Notes: generated from the sequence alone by a model not told the origin. A stretch of 64,000 nucleotides of DNA from Leucogyrophana mollusca (GCA_021014945.1 MU266392.1:1-64000), one strand, 5' to 3'; counted from the stretch's first letter, positions 44,773 to 57,771 are shown. Numbers and translations: made by a program.

Positions 44773-46722
44773 CTATTTCACCGATTCGCCTCTTTCCGAC
44801 TCAGCATGATCTGTGCCGTCTAGGCTGTTTGTAGTATCCCAATCGACTTTAGAAGATCTGATACTGCGGAATTCTTCTGCGTCTTCTTCGCCTTCTTCAA
44901 GGTCCTCAGCGGAGAAGAGCAGGTGCTGATGAATGTCAGCAACGTCATCACCCTGGCGCTTTGTGGCGTTCAGACCCTCGTGATCAAATGAGGATGAGAT
45001 GTGCGGGACTGACTGTTGAGTGATGTCCCTCCCGTACGGTGTGCACGGAATGCATGTCAGCAGTATTGAGTTCAAAATCGTACTCATGCGTGGAGCCTAT
45101 TGGACTGCGGGTCACGTCACGATTGGCCTGTACCGCATTGCCGTGGGCGTCGAGAGCCACTGGCAACTCGATCGACTTGCAATACTTGTGGTACGTAAAG
45201 AGTGCTATGCCTACAAACAATTAGGATGTTTAAAGACTTTTTCGAGAGTGTAGCCATTGTTTTAACGTACCACATACGGTGATAGCCACCCCCGTGATGT
45301 TGAGTGGGGTGAGCTCATCGCCGAACGCCCACGCAGATACCGATATAGTGGTCACCTCTTTGGCTATCCCAGCGATTGACATCGGCAGAACACCTGCACG
45401 TTGTATGATGCTAGGGCGAAATATAAAGAACAGTCAGGATAGGCAGGCAGAACGTGCTGGTTAAAGACGTACTAAAATTCACTCATGACCATACAAAATG
45501 CCAATATCCCTGGGGACAAGAGGAAGAAAGTTGATCTGAGAGCTGATGCTGAGTCTTGGAAGAACGAGGAGCCGAAGACCGAGCCCCAACCCTCCCAGAT
45601 TAGACTAATGACGGCCAACGTTATAGCCATCACAGGAGCGAGCCAATACACTGTTGCGGCAGGATTGTCCAGGCCCATGCTCTTGTTCTTCATCAGTAGT
45701 TGCGTAAGACTCCATCGAAGCCCGCCAAGTGCGCTTGCGCTCATCACCAGCAGGAAGCCAGGAAGTACGAAATCAGTTATAGTGGCCACCATGAGGAGCA
45801 CCCCAGCGAATATGAGGAGGATAACTCCCACGAGGCGGACGGAGAAGGTTTCGAGTCGGAACATGAATGCGAAAAGGAGTACAAAGATGAGGGATGATGA
45901 TTTGCACATGGCTAGATGAATGTCGTAAAATCAGCTCGATGTGCCACCGCTGGAATAATGTGTCGTCGCCATATCGTCGAACTCAAACCTCGCTCGTTTA
46001 TTTCAAGAAAGCGGGGTTTGAGCATCGAGATATGGCGACAAGAAATGAAGCAGTGGTGGACAGGGACATACTATAGAAGGAAAGTGTGATGGTTTTGAGG
46101 GAGACGTTTGAGAGACCAATATCGAGGCTGGTTGTCATCGCGGTCGGAGTGACTTTCATGCTAAAATGAAATACGAAAAGACACAAATATATTAGTACAC
46201 GTCTGACAATACCCAATGACCTGCCCGCCCGCCTGGGTAGAACCAGAATTGTATAATCCCGAGGTGACTGACCTGTAATCTTTCACAGTTGGACTCCGGT
46301 TCGGGCGGAATTTTTTGGGGAAGAGTAACCTCAATGCTGCTGCCAGTAAGAACTGGACAACCATGTGCAATGTGGTTACGAAAAGTGGGTAGGGGAATCC
46401 AAAGTGGTCGGCGGAGAACATCCACTTGTTGTACAAGGAGAGTACTGTAGCAAAGAGAAACCTATGCAAGTCAGTATCTATAACAGCGAAAACAGCAGCC
46501 CGGGAAAACCCCTCTCGATGAGCGCAGGGTACGACTGGCTTACCATGAAGCAATGAAACAAGTGTTTATAACAGCATTTCTCCACCACAAGCGTTTCTTC
46601 TCCACTGCCGTGGCTATATGGACGACAGGTTCATCAGTGTCAAAGCTATCGTCGTCGGCATTTGGGTGTAAAGGCTGTCGCGCTGAGCTTTCCTCAGAGA
46701 ATTCGTCATGGACTCCGGCCAT
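44773..46722 (-). CDS. Triose-phosphate/nucleotide-sugar transporter family protein (SLC35C2/Ymd8-like)
   Basis: Seven minus-strand exons: 46722-46544, 46461-46273, 46160-46072, 45911-45473, 45410-45271, 45210-45038, 44958-44773; 464 residues. About ten membrane helices of the TPT domain (PF03151): NTCFIASWFLFATVLSLYNKWMF opens the domain (split WFLFATVLSLYNKWMF), then TSLDIGLSNVSLKTITLSFY, MCKSSSLIFVLLFAFMF, LGGLRWSLTQLLM, WLAPVMAITLAVISLIW, and LTPLNITGVAITVCGIALFTYHK. LSNVSL, SSSLIF and ITLSFYTMCK are typical of the SLC35C2/Ymd8 branch of the Golgi. The N-terminus is acidic and cytosolic; the C-terminal tail (HLLFSAEDLEEGEEDAEE) is acidic. Introns of 112 and 160 nt are longer than elsewhere. 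The last intron (79 nt, ending caaag) is chosen because it alone restores the frame of the acidic tail; otherwise the protein stops at about 45000. Confidence 0.85.
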
Positions 46723-47183
46723 GTACAAAAAGTGCTTTAGTTGCGCAGGTAGCACGGAGGCATTCCGGGAGGCGTGAGAAAAGTTGCATTCATCAGTTTT
46801 CAGTAAAAAGACCGGCGGATATGTTGGTCCTCAAGAGTCGAAAAGCCTGACGTGCAGGGAGGCTGGAGTGTTCGATTGAATTTGAACCCGGGACAAGATC
46901 ACGCAAATGAATGAAACAGATTCCCTCTCCTAGTAGTAACCCATGAATTTTCCGGACATCTGGGTGACTATTGAAAGATTGGCATTTATCATGATCATGA
47001 TGTATTTCCGGTTTGCTCGATGCTCCTTCGCGGTAACCCCTTGAGGAAATGCTATGTCGTCGTATATATGTCGCGTAGGGTCACGTCGATCGGACTGTCG
47101 TCGATGCCCAAAAGGTGAGGATATTCAAAGGAGTTCTCGCCAAGAGAATTCGGTTATTAAAGCATCTGGTCCGGACGTGCTAG

Positions 47184-47731
47184 CTATTTTCCGGGCTCTT
47201 GACTTTCTCCCGCTGGGGTATGGGCCGAAGGAGGATCCCGCCTGACAAGTCATAAACATGGACATCCATAGATCCCGAAAAACGACAACGAATGCCGCAC
47301 CATGTCCGCCAATGGTCGAACTGTTTCTGGTTGAGGTATTCGCGCCACTCGTCCTTCTTTATCTCTGCCCTGAATCGGGCATGCTGTAAAAGCTCCAGAT
47401 GATGCAAGGCGTGAGGATAGCTGTTGGCGAGTAGCGTCATACATGCAGATCTTGCGCGATAAGGCCAGGGCGCTCACTGGATAAATCGTGCATAGTTTTT
47501 TTCCCTCCAGTACTGGAGGTATTCTAGGTAATTGACGAAAGCTGGTTGGTCGAGAATGTTCTGTTGTGCAAGAGAATGAAGGTAGTATGGGTTTGCAAGA
47601 GATTGTACGAATTCTAACTCGAGCTCGAATCTTTCGCGATTCCCAGTGCGTGGGTCTCCTGCCACTGACAATTCTGCATCAGCAGTGGCCATGGCGTGGG
47701 TTAAGGTGTCCAACGTCGAATCGAGCCCCAT
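47184..47731 (-). CDS. MED31: Mediator complex subunit Med31 (Soh1)
   Basis: Exons 47731-47478, 47420-47301 and 47241-47184 (57- and 59-nt introns); 143 residues. Med31 is a small middle-module subunit of Mediator, linking activators to RNA polymerase II. The family core is unmistakable: RFELELEFVQSLANPYYLHS, LAQQNILDQPAFVNYLEYLQ, YWREKNYARFI-HYPHALHHLE, LLQHARFR and QFDHWRTW. Start choice is uncertain: ATG at 47731 has A at -3 and G at +4; an ATG at 47692 (MATADAEL) would give a shorter N-terminus nearer to the usual length. The final intron is inferred because splicing gives a conventional short tail (RTWRDPPSAHTPAG) instead of a read-through. The gene faces away from the UCH protease gene. 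Confidence 0.9.
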
Positions 47732-47859
47732 TGTTAGGATCTGAAGCTGTCGCCAAACAAAATCACGTGGCTTAAAATACGCGTCCATGTGTAGTGACAT
47801 TTCAACAGAGCACCTTTCTTTCACAACCCCGATTGACACTCGCACGGAAGCTCAAATTC
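47732..47859. promoter_or_regulatory. Short divergent promoter between MED31 and UCHL5-type gene
   Basis: Only 128 bp separate the two start codons. No TATA box is visible on either strand. Both genes are housekeeping regulators (transcription and ubiquitin removal), so a shared TATA-less bidirectional promoter is likely. If MED31 starts at 47692 the gap becomes 167 bp. Confidence 0.6.
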
Positions 47860-49068
47860 ATGTCAGGCGATGACGACTCAAGTGGGTGGCAACTCACAGA
47901 ATCCGACCCCGGCGTGTTCACGTAGGTCTTTTGCTCTTATTCCAATTCTGAGTCTAGCGTCTGAGCATTCAATCTCACGATGTCAGCGAGCTGCTTAAAA
48001 CTCTAGGGGTCCCATATATAGTCGATGATTTATACTCGCTTGAACCGGATTCTTTGGCTGCTTTGCAACCTCTTCACGCCCTGATCTTTTTGTTCAAGTG
48101 GCTGCCTTCAACGGAAGGCGAACCTGACGTCAGCACTGGCCGATATGATTCAGAATTCCCCGGTTTTTTTGCACATCAGACCGTCAACAATGCCTGTGCT
48201 ACTCTGGCCGTTATGAATGCGCTTGGAAATATTCCGTCCCTCCCGTCGGGACCGCAGTTGGCGGACCTGATGAGCTTCACCACTGGGATGGACCCGCAGA
48301 CGTGTGGCATGGCAATCACGAGTGCTGATTGGCTCCGGGAGGCTCATAATGCACTATCTCCACCAAGCGCAATCTCATTGGATGGTCTTGGCTTGCCAAA
48401 AACCACAGAAGACGCTTATCATTTTGTCGTGTATCTTCCTGTGATGGGTAGCGTTTACGAGCTTGACGGACTCAAGGCATATCCCGTGCGTCATGGCGAG
48501 TACGAGGAATCACCAGAAGGATGGCTTAAAAGAGCAAGGTCTGTGTTGAAAGCTGTGGAGTATTTTTACTATCCTTATTGTTTGCCATCCAGAGAGGTCA
48601 TAGAGCATCGAATAGGGACGTATCCGACTGGCGCGGTAAGTCAATCTCATGTCTAGTCCTGGTATTCGCTTACCTGGTTTGTGCAATCCAAATTAGCTCG
48701 AGTTTAGCCTGCTTGCACTTCGTGACGACCCTCTGCCGTCCATGCAATCACAACTAAAACGTCTGCAAGACGCGGGGAGGGACTCTGAGGCAAGCGAAAT
48801 CATTGTCAAGCTCTCTAACGAAAACGCAAAGCGAGAGCGCTGGGCAGTAAGTAACCATCAGCATATGTTTCTGCCAAGCTAAGGTGCCGCGTTGTAGTTT
48901 GAAAACAGCCTCCGTCGGCATAATCATATGGGCCTGGTGCATGCGTTGCTACTTGCACTCGGAAAAGCAGGCACACTCGATGCTGCCAAGGAAGGTGCGA
49001 AAAAAGTCATGAAGACGAGAGTGGAAAGGCGAAAAGAGCTGGGAATGGGAGATATGGATGAGGACTAG
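47860..49068 (+). CDS. UCHL5: Ubiquitin C-terminal hydrolase, UCHL5/UCH37 type
   Basis: Exons 47860-47921, 47987-48538, 48593-48635, 48697-48846 and 48898-49068; introns 51-65 nt; 325 residues, the usual size of UCH37. It removes ubiquitin from the distal end of chains and, in animals and fission yeast, works on the proteasome through Rpn13. The C12 catalytic set is complete: Q85 (oxyanion), C91 in NNACAT, H166 in DAYHF and D181 in YELDGLK. The C-terminal ULD-type helices (NAKRERWAFENSLRRHNHMG, LVHALLLALGKAG) and the basic KKVMKTRVERRKELGMGD tail are the Rpn13-binding region in UCH37. The active-site crossover loop between C91 and H166 is of normal length. All phases agree. Confidence 0.93.
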
Positions 49069-49756
49069 CGCGTCCGGTGCGTGTCTTCGAAAGGTCGTAA
49101 AATGTGAACTCATGACTCGCCGCGCGTATCTCACAGTGAAGTGGACTGTCGTGAGATGTTACGTGTGGCGACCGTCTCGTCTCAAGTACCTTGCATCACA
49201 CCCGTTAGATTTATGTCGTTCCATGCCATAAGTAATGAACACATTGCCTACTGAAGCCTTTTTACGAAGTGGCTATGGCAGTGGCCGTCACTATAGGGTC
49301 AAGTATACATTGCCAAAACCTAAAACGTGCCGTTATACTTCGTCCAGGCAACTTTGATGCTCCTACGCCATCGCACGAGCGATGGAAGCTCACTTCCTCG
49401 GCTGATCTTCGAGCAGTGTCCAGCGTCCTCGTGACAGTTTCTGTACGTTCTCACGCAGTGATACTGCGTCCTTGAGCTTGAGTAACTCTGTATCTGGAGT
49501 GGCTGAATTCACGTGTAACATTGTAAGTGACCGATTTACTGGGCGCTATACTCTCACTTAAAAGATATTGTTTCAATGTTTGGTAGAGACTCCTAGCATG
49601 AGGGTAACGCGTTGCAATCACGTGATACCATAAACGCCTTGAACAGAATTAGAACACACCTCATCAAAACTGTAAGCCTCCGGCGCCAAAACCTTATCTC
49701 AGTGAGACCTATCGAAGGGTCCCTCCCGGCTTGCCATTGTGCGAAGAGGTGTCATC
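49069..49756. other. Intergenic region
   Basis: No motif-bearing frame. It should contain the 3' end of the UCH gene and the promoter of the aldo/keto reductase gene; no TATA box is evident. Confidence 0.4.
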
Positions 49757-51083
49757 ATGTCCAATCTCAACATCAAGTCAACTATTCGGCTCGCTTCAGG
49801 TATCAACGACTCGTACGCGTGCCGCAGGAATGTCGTTAACACCCACGTCCCAGGTTATGCCATGCCCCTCTTGGGGTTCGGGGTGTATCAGAATTACACA
49901 GCCAAGGCTTCCGTCCTCGAAGCATTCAAAGCCGGATACAGGTATCGCTCCATCGGTTACAATTTAACCCATTCCAACGACTGTTAACGTTTTACGGGGT
50001 TTATAGGCATGTAGACTCGGCACAGGCATATCGAAATGAGTCCTCGGTGGGAGAAGCCGTTAGAGATAGTGGTATCGATCGGGGCGACCTTTTCATTAGT
50101 ACGCACGTTCTTTGATGGGGCGGCTGTTTCTGCATTTCGATACAGACATCCATTCTCAGCGACGAAATGTATCAGCAAAAATCACGGATATGAGAGCACC
50201 CTCAAAGGTGTAGACGAGTCCTTGACAGAGTTCGGTTTCGGTGAGTTGGTTGAGGCGGACCTCACTTCAGCCTTTTATTGCGAATGTCGCTGACTTTAGC
50301 GGCCCCTGCTAACAGACTACATTGACTTATTTCTTATCCATAATCCCCACTCGGGTAACGAGCGTCGCCTTGCCACGTATGAAGCGTTACAAGAATCCTC
50401 TAAAGCCGGTAAAATAAGGACAGTCGGTGTCTCAAATTAGTGAGCGCCGAGAATCCTATCCATTGCTTCTTTGGACACGTATACTAATGCATGTAGTGGC
50501 GTCCAACATCTCGAGGAGATCAGACTTGCTGGGTTCGCTATGCCTGCTGTCAATCAAATCGAGGTATGTCTCCCTATAATAATGCTTACGTTTGCCGAGC
50601 ACTGAGGCCAAACCTCCTGAAAGCTTCACCCTTTCTGCCAGCAACGACCTATCGTAGATTATTGTCAGAAGCACTCAATCGTTGTACAAGCCTATTGCCC
50701 CATCGTCCGGGGAGAAGAGGGGAAAATGTATCATCCTGTTGTCCGGGACATCGCCACAAAGGTCAGCCATGCTCCCTCGCTGAAATTTTACTAGCCTAAT
50801 CAAACGGACCCTCGTTGTCAGCATGCCCGAGAGCCTGCGCAAATATTGATTCGATGGTCTTTACAAAAAGGGTAGGCTTCTCGAAGACACGACGGCAAAA
50901 CTTGATCGATGACCATTTTGTACCAGATTCGTTCCCCTCCCGAAATCCGCGACACCGTCTAGGATTTGGTCAAACGCGCAGCTATACGACTTTGCACTTG
51001 ACATGGAAGACATGGACAAGCTTGATGGGTTAGATGAAGGAAAGGATGGTTCCATAAGTTGGAATCCCGTTGATGTTCCCTGA
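49757..51083 (+). CDS. Aldo/keto reductase
   Basis: Nine exons: 49757-49799, 49854-49941, 50007-50098, 50160-50240, 50316-50439, 50497-50563, 50624-50761, 50822-50871, 50927-51083; 279 residues. The AKR TIM-barrel tetrad is complete: D47 and Y52 in HVDSAQAY, K77 in FITTK, H110 in LFLIHNPH. Other blocks: MPLLGFGVYQ, KIRTVGVSNYGVQHLEEI, PAVNQIELHPFCQQRPIVDY, VVQAYCPIVRG, and the NADPH 2'-phosphate site PLPKSATPSRIWSNAQ. Phases agree at all eight introns (54-75 nt), and removing them is required, since every exon is short. It would reduce a carbonyl compound with NADPH; the substrate is open. The family is close to xylose reductase-like and 2,5-diketo-gluconate reductase-like enzymes. Confidence 0.88.
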
Positions 51084-54000
51084 CACGAGTACCATCATTT
51101 CGGAAGACCATCTTATTCCATCCAGGCAGTGTCAGACCACCCATATCTAGCATCGTTCAAGAAGTAAGAAGAGTCGAGGTTTGTCCGATCTAATCGCACT
51201 ATGAGACTGTTTTCGAGCAATTCAGATTTTGAAAGGGGAAGCGAATCACTAGAAAAGGCCAAGGAGAGCTTGAACGGCCACTTGTGTGAATTATCCATTT
51301 GATGCCTGTAGGAAGAATTATACGAGGTGACTATGACTAAGTGGCCACCATGGCCACCGCTTCGTGTGCTTGCTTTCCACCTTTCAGGTAGTCATTATTC
51401 ATTTCTTAGATACGTTTCCCTTTGGTGACCGGTACTGACACCCGACACAAGGTGAGCTTCGGTATTTTAGCTGATATTGACTCGGGGGCGAGCCTCTTCT
51501 GGCGTCTCTTTGCGGCGTCCTGTGCGCCCGAATTCATCGCTGTGAACGGTCAGATGGTGGGTACGTGTACGGGCACAGCCGGTTGAAGTGTATATACTGC
51601 AAAGTTTCATCAGCATATAGTACTTATACATTGCAATAGGCCTGCATCTCGCTGTACGATATCTGATCAACAGCGGGGTCAGCGGCCAGCTTTGAAGCAA
51701 ACTAGAAAGATGGGAATGGGGGGTTATGCCTATAGCTACACGACGTCAAGAAACCACCGCCTCACCTCACCGGAAATCCCCCGAAAGCTTTCCTCACTGC
51801 AGACCCGGATAAGCGAAACGAAACGAAACTAAAGAGCTCCTTTATGCCTGCATGGGCGCCGATACCCCAGCTTTATGAAACAGGAGTTTTGAGACGAGTG
51901 TACGAATTAGTCCGAGGTTTGCTGATCGGATTATAAGAGCTCGTCCACAGAGATTCTTGAGTGTGACGAGGGCAAGGAAGTACGATAGTGAAGGGAGGAT
52001 CATCGCACGCGGGCTGTCAGTGCGCATGAGTGTCCACTGCGGAACACCTGTTCGTGAACCCCATCACTTACCGGATGGATTACTTTGATCCGATGGTCAT
52101 CCGTGCCGCTCGTTTCAATGGCTACCCTCCGGACAAATTGTGTGCAGCGCCGATGTCGTTCGTGAAATTAATGCTCGGGTTCGCGAGATAGGACCGAATA
52201 CGGAGTGGTCGGATATTTAGCCAGCCCAAGCTGTCGAGGCAATTCGCCGTATAGATATCGCCATTGTTGTTCCAGCGGGTGAGATCAAACTCCAAGGCCT
52301 TGAGGTCCCGGTGACGCCCTCGGTGATCTATCCAGGTGCTTTTGCAGCCAGGCAGGGTTTTGGGGCTTCCGGCGCGCGGCCTGGCGCATCTTCCCTAGCC
52401 AGGGTTCAACCCACCATCGCCGAAGTTCGTGAGCTGGCCTCGCTGTGCTTGCGGTTCGAGGCACTTTCCTCCGGTCGCGTTTTCAGACCTCCGCCCGAGG
52501 GCAACACCGATAAAACTTCCGAGATTCCCTATGGGGCTACGACCACACGACGAAGTCCTCGATCCTACCATCCCCGCTCTCCTTTTGCCTCCTATGAATG
52601 ACAACACGTCTGACTTCAAGATCATGATGCACCTCGAATCGCTCTCGGTGCGGCTGGAAAACGCAACCAACAGTGTCTATCGACAACTGAACCTCAGAGC
52701 GAAGACGGGGACCAGGAGGAGTGCCAGTGTCGATCCAGCATGAGGCGAAATATAAGGCCTCCTTAAAGGCGCAAATATACGGACCCGGCACAGTATCTTA
52801 TTCACCTCTGGGAACTTAAGTTTAGAAGCTTCCCTCAAACACCGTGCTATGCGAGGATAAAGAGAACAGTCATGCCTTTCGACGCCTCCGAGTTGGTGGA
52901 CCATACTGAAGGAGAAGTATCTGTAACAAGATCCGTTTGGAGGAATTAATGAAGCCCGACTGAACTCTGAACTGCTTGCAAGTAGGTATATCCGCTTCTG
53001 ATGAGGACTGGTACGGGTGGATGCTTGTTTGCCATGTTATGGATTGCTGCATAACGCCACCCGCTTTCCTGGTACTGGTCTCCGAGGCCAATACTTTGTG
53101 TCGTGGGGCAATCCGGCGTCGGTCACCTATCGACCATTATAATACCAGCGGTACTAGCAACTCGAGCGGCCGAAGCGTGCTCACGAGTGACAGCCTTACG
53201 ACTTGTGTCGTGGCTCGTATGCGACGAGCGTACTAGTGGTCACCGCAGACGCCAGGCGGTTCAAATGGGCAGTGAAGGGGTTTCAACGACCGATGTAGGG
53301 TATAGAATTTAGGGAAAGTCCGAGAGCTTGTGTTCGCGGGTAACGTCGGGCAACGGACCTTCGCGAGTACTACCAGTCAGGTGCATCCTGATCCACATTT
53401 CACAGCGACGCTTCAGTGATCCGAGCTCTGATTCTTGCGACAGATAGCAACAAGAGGAAAAGATGGCTCACCTTAACTCCGCGTCCCCGAATCTGCCGTT
53501 CGTGTTGGCCTGGTACATGTCCGAGAGATGCGGAAGAGTGCGATGGGAAAGAATCCGTACACCAGTCCAATTCGATAAGACAAGAAAAAACCCGCTATAC
53601 CGGTCGAGTCCTTCCAGAATCAAGAAGGAAATCACACACGAAAAAAAGGTTGTCAGCAGGTCCCGTACACCCCGTGCGATGAAGTCCAGAGATTTTCGAG
53701 GGCGATCGGCTTGCCCTCGAGATGGATGTTCCGCGGGCCGGTCTATATCAAGACCATCATTACTATTACCGGGGAGCATTTCTGGAGGATCCGATTGCTG
53801 AGCGGCTTTCAGAATGACTAGAGGGAAAGATCAGATTAGTGAGGAGATGCTTCGGAGCCGCTCCGGGTAATCCAAGAACATTGATCCTTGTTGACGATAA
53901 GTACGGCCCGTGGATCACTGTGAAGCACATTACGACGGGTCAGGTCGGGCCTGTAAAGCCTTTGAAGTTCTAGAATGTGATGAAGTTTGAGATAATTGGT

Positions 54001-55192
54001 GTGTATGAGAAGAACTCGCATGAGCTTTGGGATGAACGGCGAGCCACGTCCTGGCGGGGTCCAGAACATGATGTACCTGTAATGATTCAGATACTACGCA
54101 GCCGACTTGGCAAAGAACCGCCCACGGAGTGAAAAAGAATGATCGGACAAGTCGCCGACCCTCCAAGTACATCGAATGATCGTCGGGTCTCGCGAAGGGA
54201 CAAGGACTCACAAAGCTTGGGCACGCACCTGGGGGAAAGAACCGGCTCGACTGCCTCGGTTGGGCGAGAATGAACTCCGAATTCTGATGGACAGGACCGA
54301 CGTGCATGGACGGGTTGTAGATGTGCTAACCCCACCGCAACAAGGTGATGTGCGGATCCCAAGGGCCATCAGTCCAGTACTTACTGCGAGGTTCGGAAAC
54401 AAAATGTGTCTTTGCTCGGGATGTCCCGGACATGTTCAACTCCCCGAACCGAATCCTAATTTGGTCATGGCTCCAAACTGCTCCACCGTCTTCCACACGC
54501 ACCATGGGTGACGGAAGTGGTCAGCTTCACCTTGCGATTGATTGCAATGGACGGTGATGGTAATCTACCAGTGAGTCTGCATGGTCAAACGTCCAATGCT
54601 TACCAGACAAACAGCCCGATCATAGATAGTGGCATCAGAGCACAGACTCACCACAACTTTCGTTAGGCTTCTTCCAAGTTTTGACAGGACGTAACCAGAC
54701 TCGTACATTAATGGTCGGTGTTCTGCCTACTTCCGCCTGACAGATCATAACTGCAAAGCGCTCTACGATATTATGTACCTCGCCATTACTCGCTGTCGCT
54801 GATGCGTTACGCGCATCCGGCCTGGTCCCCCGAGTTCCTTCAAGCTGCGGCTCGAATTCCAGTGTAACCGGTCCTCGGAGCGAGATACACTCGCTAATAA
54901 TGGTGAGTGGATCGTTGCATATGGTTTGGAGATGGTGCGTCATCTTTACCAAACCTCTCCTTCGCTCCGACAAACGCTCGCCCTTGTTTTCACATCACTG
55001 CCCAGGCTCCATAGAAGTGTTGCGGATGTGTGATTTTGCGCCATGCCGAAGTTAGTGGTTCTTTTGCTCCATCGATGGGGTGTGACATCGCCCCTGCCTG
55101 TACCCTATATCTATCTATAACGAAACACCCTTTGAAAAACATCGAGTCCTTCATTCTAATTTCCTACACAATCTACCCCCCATTCCACGAGT
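51084..55192. other. Four-kb stretch without supportable gene; probably decayed DNA
   Basis: Many frames of 60-125 codons occur on both strands, none with a recognisable domain, signal peptide or splice partner. Some plus-strand pieces look once-coding (about 52580-52740 MNDNTSDFKIMMHLESLSVR; about 53680-53810 RFSRAIGLPSRWMFRGPVYI) but break quickly. There are no long terminal repeats, no polymerase motifs and no obvious terminal inverted repeats. The last few hundred bases carry the promoter of the sugar transporter (a pyrimidine- and cata-rich leader, ctatctataacg near 55110). Confidence 0.45.
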
Positions 55193-57771
55193 ATGTCACC
55201 CTCTCCACATCCCCGCGATACCTTTTCCGAAAAACATGATACCGAACACAATGAGCAAGCCTCTTCGGTCGACTCGTTCAGACCGATCGTCATCCCCCAC
55301 GCGGGAGAGAAACACAGCCCGAAAGACACCAATGCCGCTGAGATCGATCACATCGAAGATGTTACGCCTCTACCTGAGTGGTGGATGAGCAAGTACCTCC
55401 CGGTTCGTCGACTGGCTCTTGCAAAATTTACACTTCAGATAGCTGACTTTTTTGGTTCATAGGGTTACTCTGCGAAGAGGATGCTCAAGTTCAAAAACCC
55501 TCGCTCATATTACTGGGCGATCAATTTACTGGCTGGCCTCGCTATTTTGTTCTACGTATGCCCATCCATTTATCTCGCTTCGCATGCGATTCACCGTCAT
55601 TCTAGGGTTACGACCAAGGGTATGCTTGTGGTCCCCTTTTACTAAGTGCATGAAATGACCTTGTTCGCCAGAGTCATGTCCCAAGTCAACCTTAACGAGA
55701 ACTACCTTCAACTAATGGGGATTTACCCCACAACAGGTAATTCTCGTAACCTCGCCGCGCTTGGGGGCATAGTATCTGTGCGTAAGCTTATTCCTGCTGC
55801 CCTGGACGCTTACTCAAATAGGTTCCCATTGACTAGGTGTACTACGGCGGCTCGCTGATTGGAGCTCTTATCGGCGGCGAGATAGCTGACCGCTCGGGGC
55901 GTATCACCGCCATCATCCTCGGCGTGATGACCTCGATTGTTGGCGCTATTTTCCAGACTTCAGCAATGAACATCACGTGGATGTGCTGTGCTCGGGTCGT
56001 TACAGGGCTCGGTGTTGGTGCCATCGATGCTGGTGCGAATGCTTCCCCTTATAGCTTGTGCAAATCTACCCGCTGACACATGTCAATGCTCAGTCATCCC
56101 TGTCTGGAGTAGTGAGGTCTCGTCACATCAAGCTCGCGGGAGTTTCCTCGCTATCGAGTTCTTCCTTAACATTGGAGGGCTGGCTTTGGCGTACTGGATA
56201 GAGATGTGAGCGGAATCCGTCATTGTATCGTTCGAAGGCTCCTCTAATCAAAAAATACTACAGCTTCACGAGTTACAGTAGCAATCAGGTCATGGCATGG
56301 CGGACACCCATTGCACTCCAGATCGTATTTCTCCTCGCCATCCTCAGTGAATAACTCTATCTTCTGCAATATGTCACTTATACTGAAACCCCTGCCTCCA
56401 GTCCTTATTCCGTTCTTCCCCGAGTCTCCTCGATACCTCGCAAAAGTTGGACGCGTGGACGAAGCCCGTACAGTGCTGGCAGCCACGCGCTCCGGTGATG
56501 TTGACGCCGAGTTGTACGCCATTGTTCGCAGCGTCATGCACGACCGCCAAAACGCCAAGGACAACCGCTACTTCAGCATGATCTTCGCGAAGACGAAGAC
56601 ACAGCGCGAGCTCCGATGGAGAGTCGTGCTCAGCGTGTGGCTGCAAATCATGCAGGAGCTTGTAGGCATTGGTGTCATTACCGTTTACGGTTCGTCGTCT
56701 GTTCGTGCTCGATGGGGGGGACGCATCTAATATGTGTGTCTAGCGATCGACTTGATTCAGGGCGCTGGATTCACCCAGAGCGAGTCAAAACTCCTTGCGG
56801 GGTTCAATGATATTTCGTACATGTTTTGTGTGCTGTTCGCTGTGTTTACTCTCGATCGGTTCGGCAGACGGAGTACGATGGTTTGGGGCGCTGCAGCCAT
56901 GGCGATTTTTTTGCTTGCCGGTGGTATTCTGGATAAATGTGAGTGCTGGCGCGCATGTGAAAGACGGAGGTCGTGTTCTGATTCTGAGCTACAGACGCGC
57001 AGGCGGGCGGACCAAATCAACGGGCTTTCGGTGGAGCCGTTGTTGCTATGACGGTAAGCAAGCACCTTGTCGCTTTTTATTATCGATCCCGACCTACCGA
57101 ACTGCTCCACAGTTCCTGTACACGGGTACATTCGGTGCTACATGGTTGGTAACACCATGGCTCTACCCTACTGAGCTCTTTCGTGAGTACCTCCTCCGCT
57201 GCCAAGATAGCAGAAACTAACTTGGATCCAGCGACCTATGTTCGTGCCAAGGGCGGAGCGTGGTCCGTCGTCGGGTGGTCAATAGGAAATGGTGTTGTCA
57301 CAATGATCACTGTGAGCACCCTCTTATCATGGCGTGAGGCACAAATCCTGACGCTTCGGATCAGCCATTCTTATTCCAAGCCATCGGATATGGTGTTTTA
57401 CTCCTCCTTTTCGGACTGAATATATTTGTTATTCCATTCATCATCTTCATGTGTGCGTCTGGTCTCTTGAGATCGCGTGAGCTTCGACTAACACACATTG
57501 ATGCCGTACAGATCCGGAGACATCGGGAAGACCGCTCGAGCAAATTGACGACTTCTTCAGTAATGCGACATCGTGGAATGTCTTCACAGCTTCTCAACAG
57601 ATCCGTAACAAGGGATACGCTGATTATCGTTGGACACGCAAATACCAGGGTGGGCTCGAGCACGAAAATGTTTCACGGTCCACACCAGACGACCTGGAGA
57701 AAGAGCTTAACGAGAAACAAGGGTTCATGGGAAGGATGAAGCGGAATGCATCTAATGCGGGACTGCTTTGA
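55193..57771 (+). CDS. MFS sugar transporter
   Basis: Fourteen exons: 55193-55402, 55463-55555, 55606-55619, 55672-55771, 55837-56032, 56094-56205, 56264-56346, 56402-56689, 56744-56938, 56995-57053, 57113-57182, 57232-57311, 57365-57452, 57512-57771; 615 residues, twelve membrane helices. Sugar-porter signatures: GYDQGVMS in helix 1, GGEIADRSGR after helix 2, a conserved VIPVWSSEVS-type segment in helix 4-5, PESPRYL after helix 6, DRFGRRSTM after helix 8, and PETSGRPLEQID after helix 12. The N-terminus (about 75 residues) is hydrophilic and acidic, longer than in yeast hexose carriers. A 14-nt exon (55606-55619) encodes most of GYDQG. It would import a hexose, disaccharide or related sugar with protons at the plasma membrane. 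All phases agree. Confidence 0.92.

Noticed and set aside
47474..47845. Longer N-terminal version of Med31 starting upstream of 47731
   Set aside because: The extension begins at a GTG, would be unusual for the family and would invade the divergent promoter.
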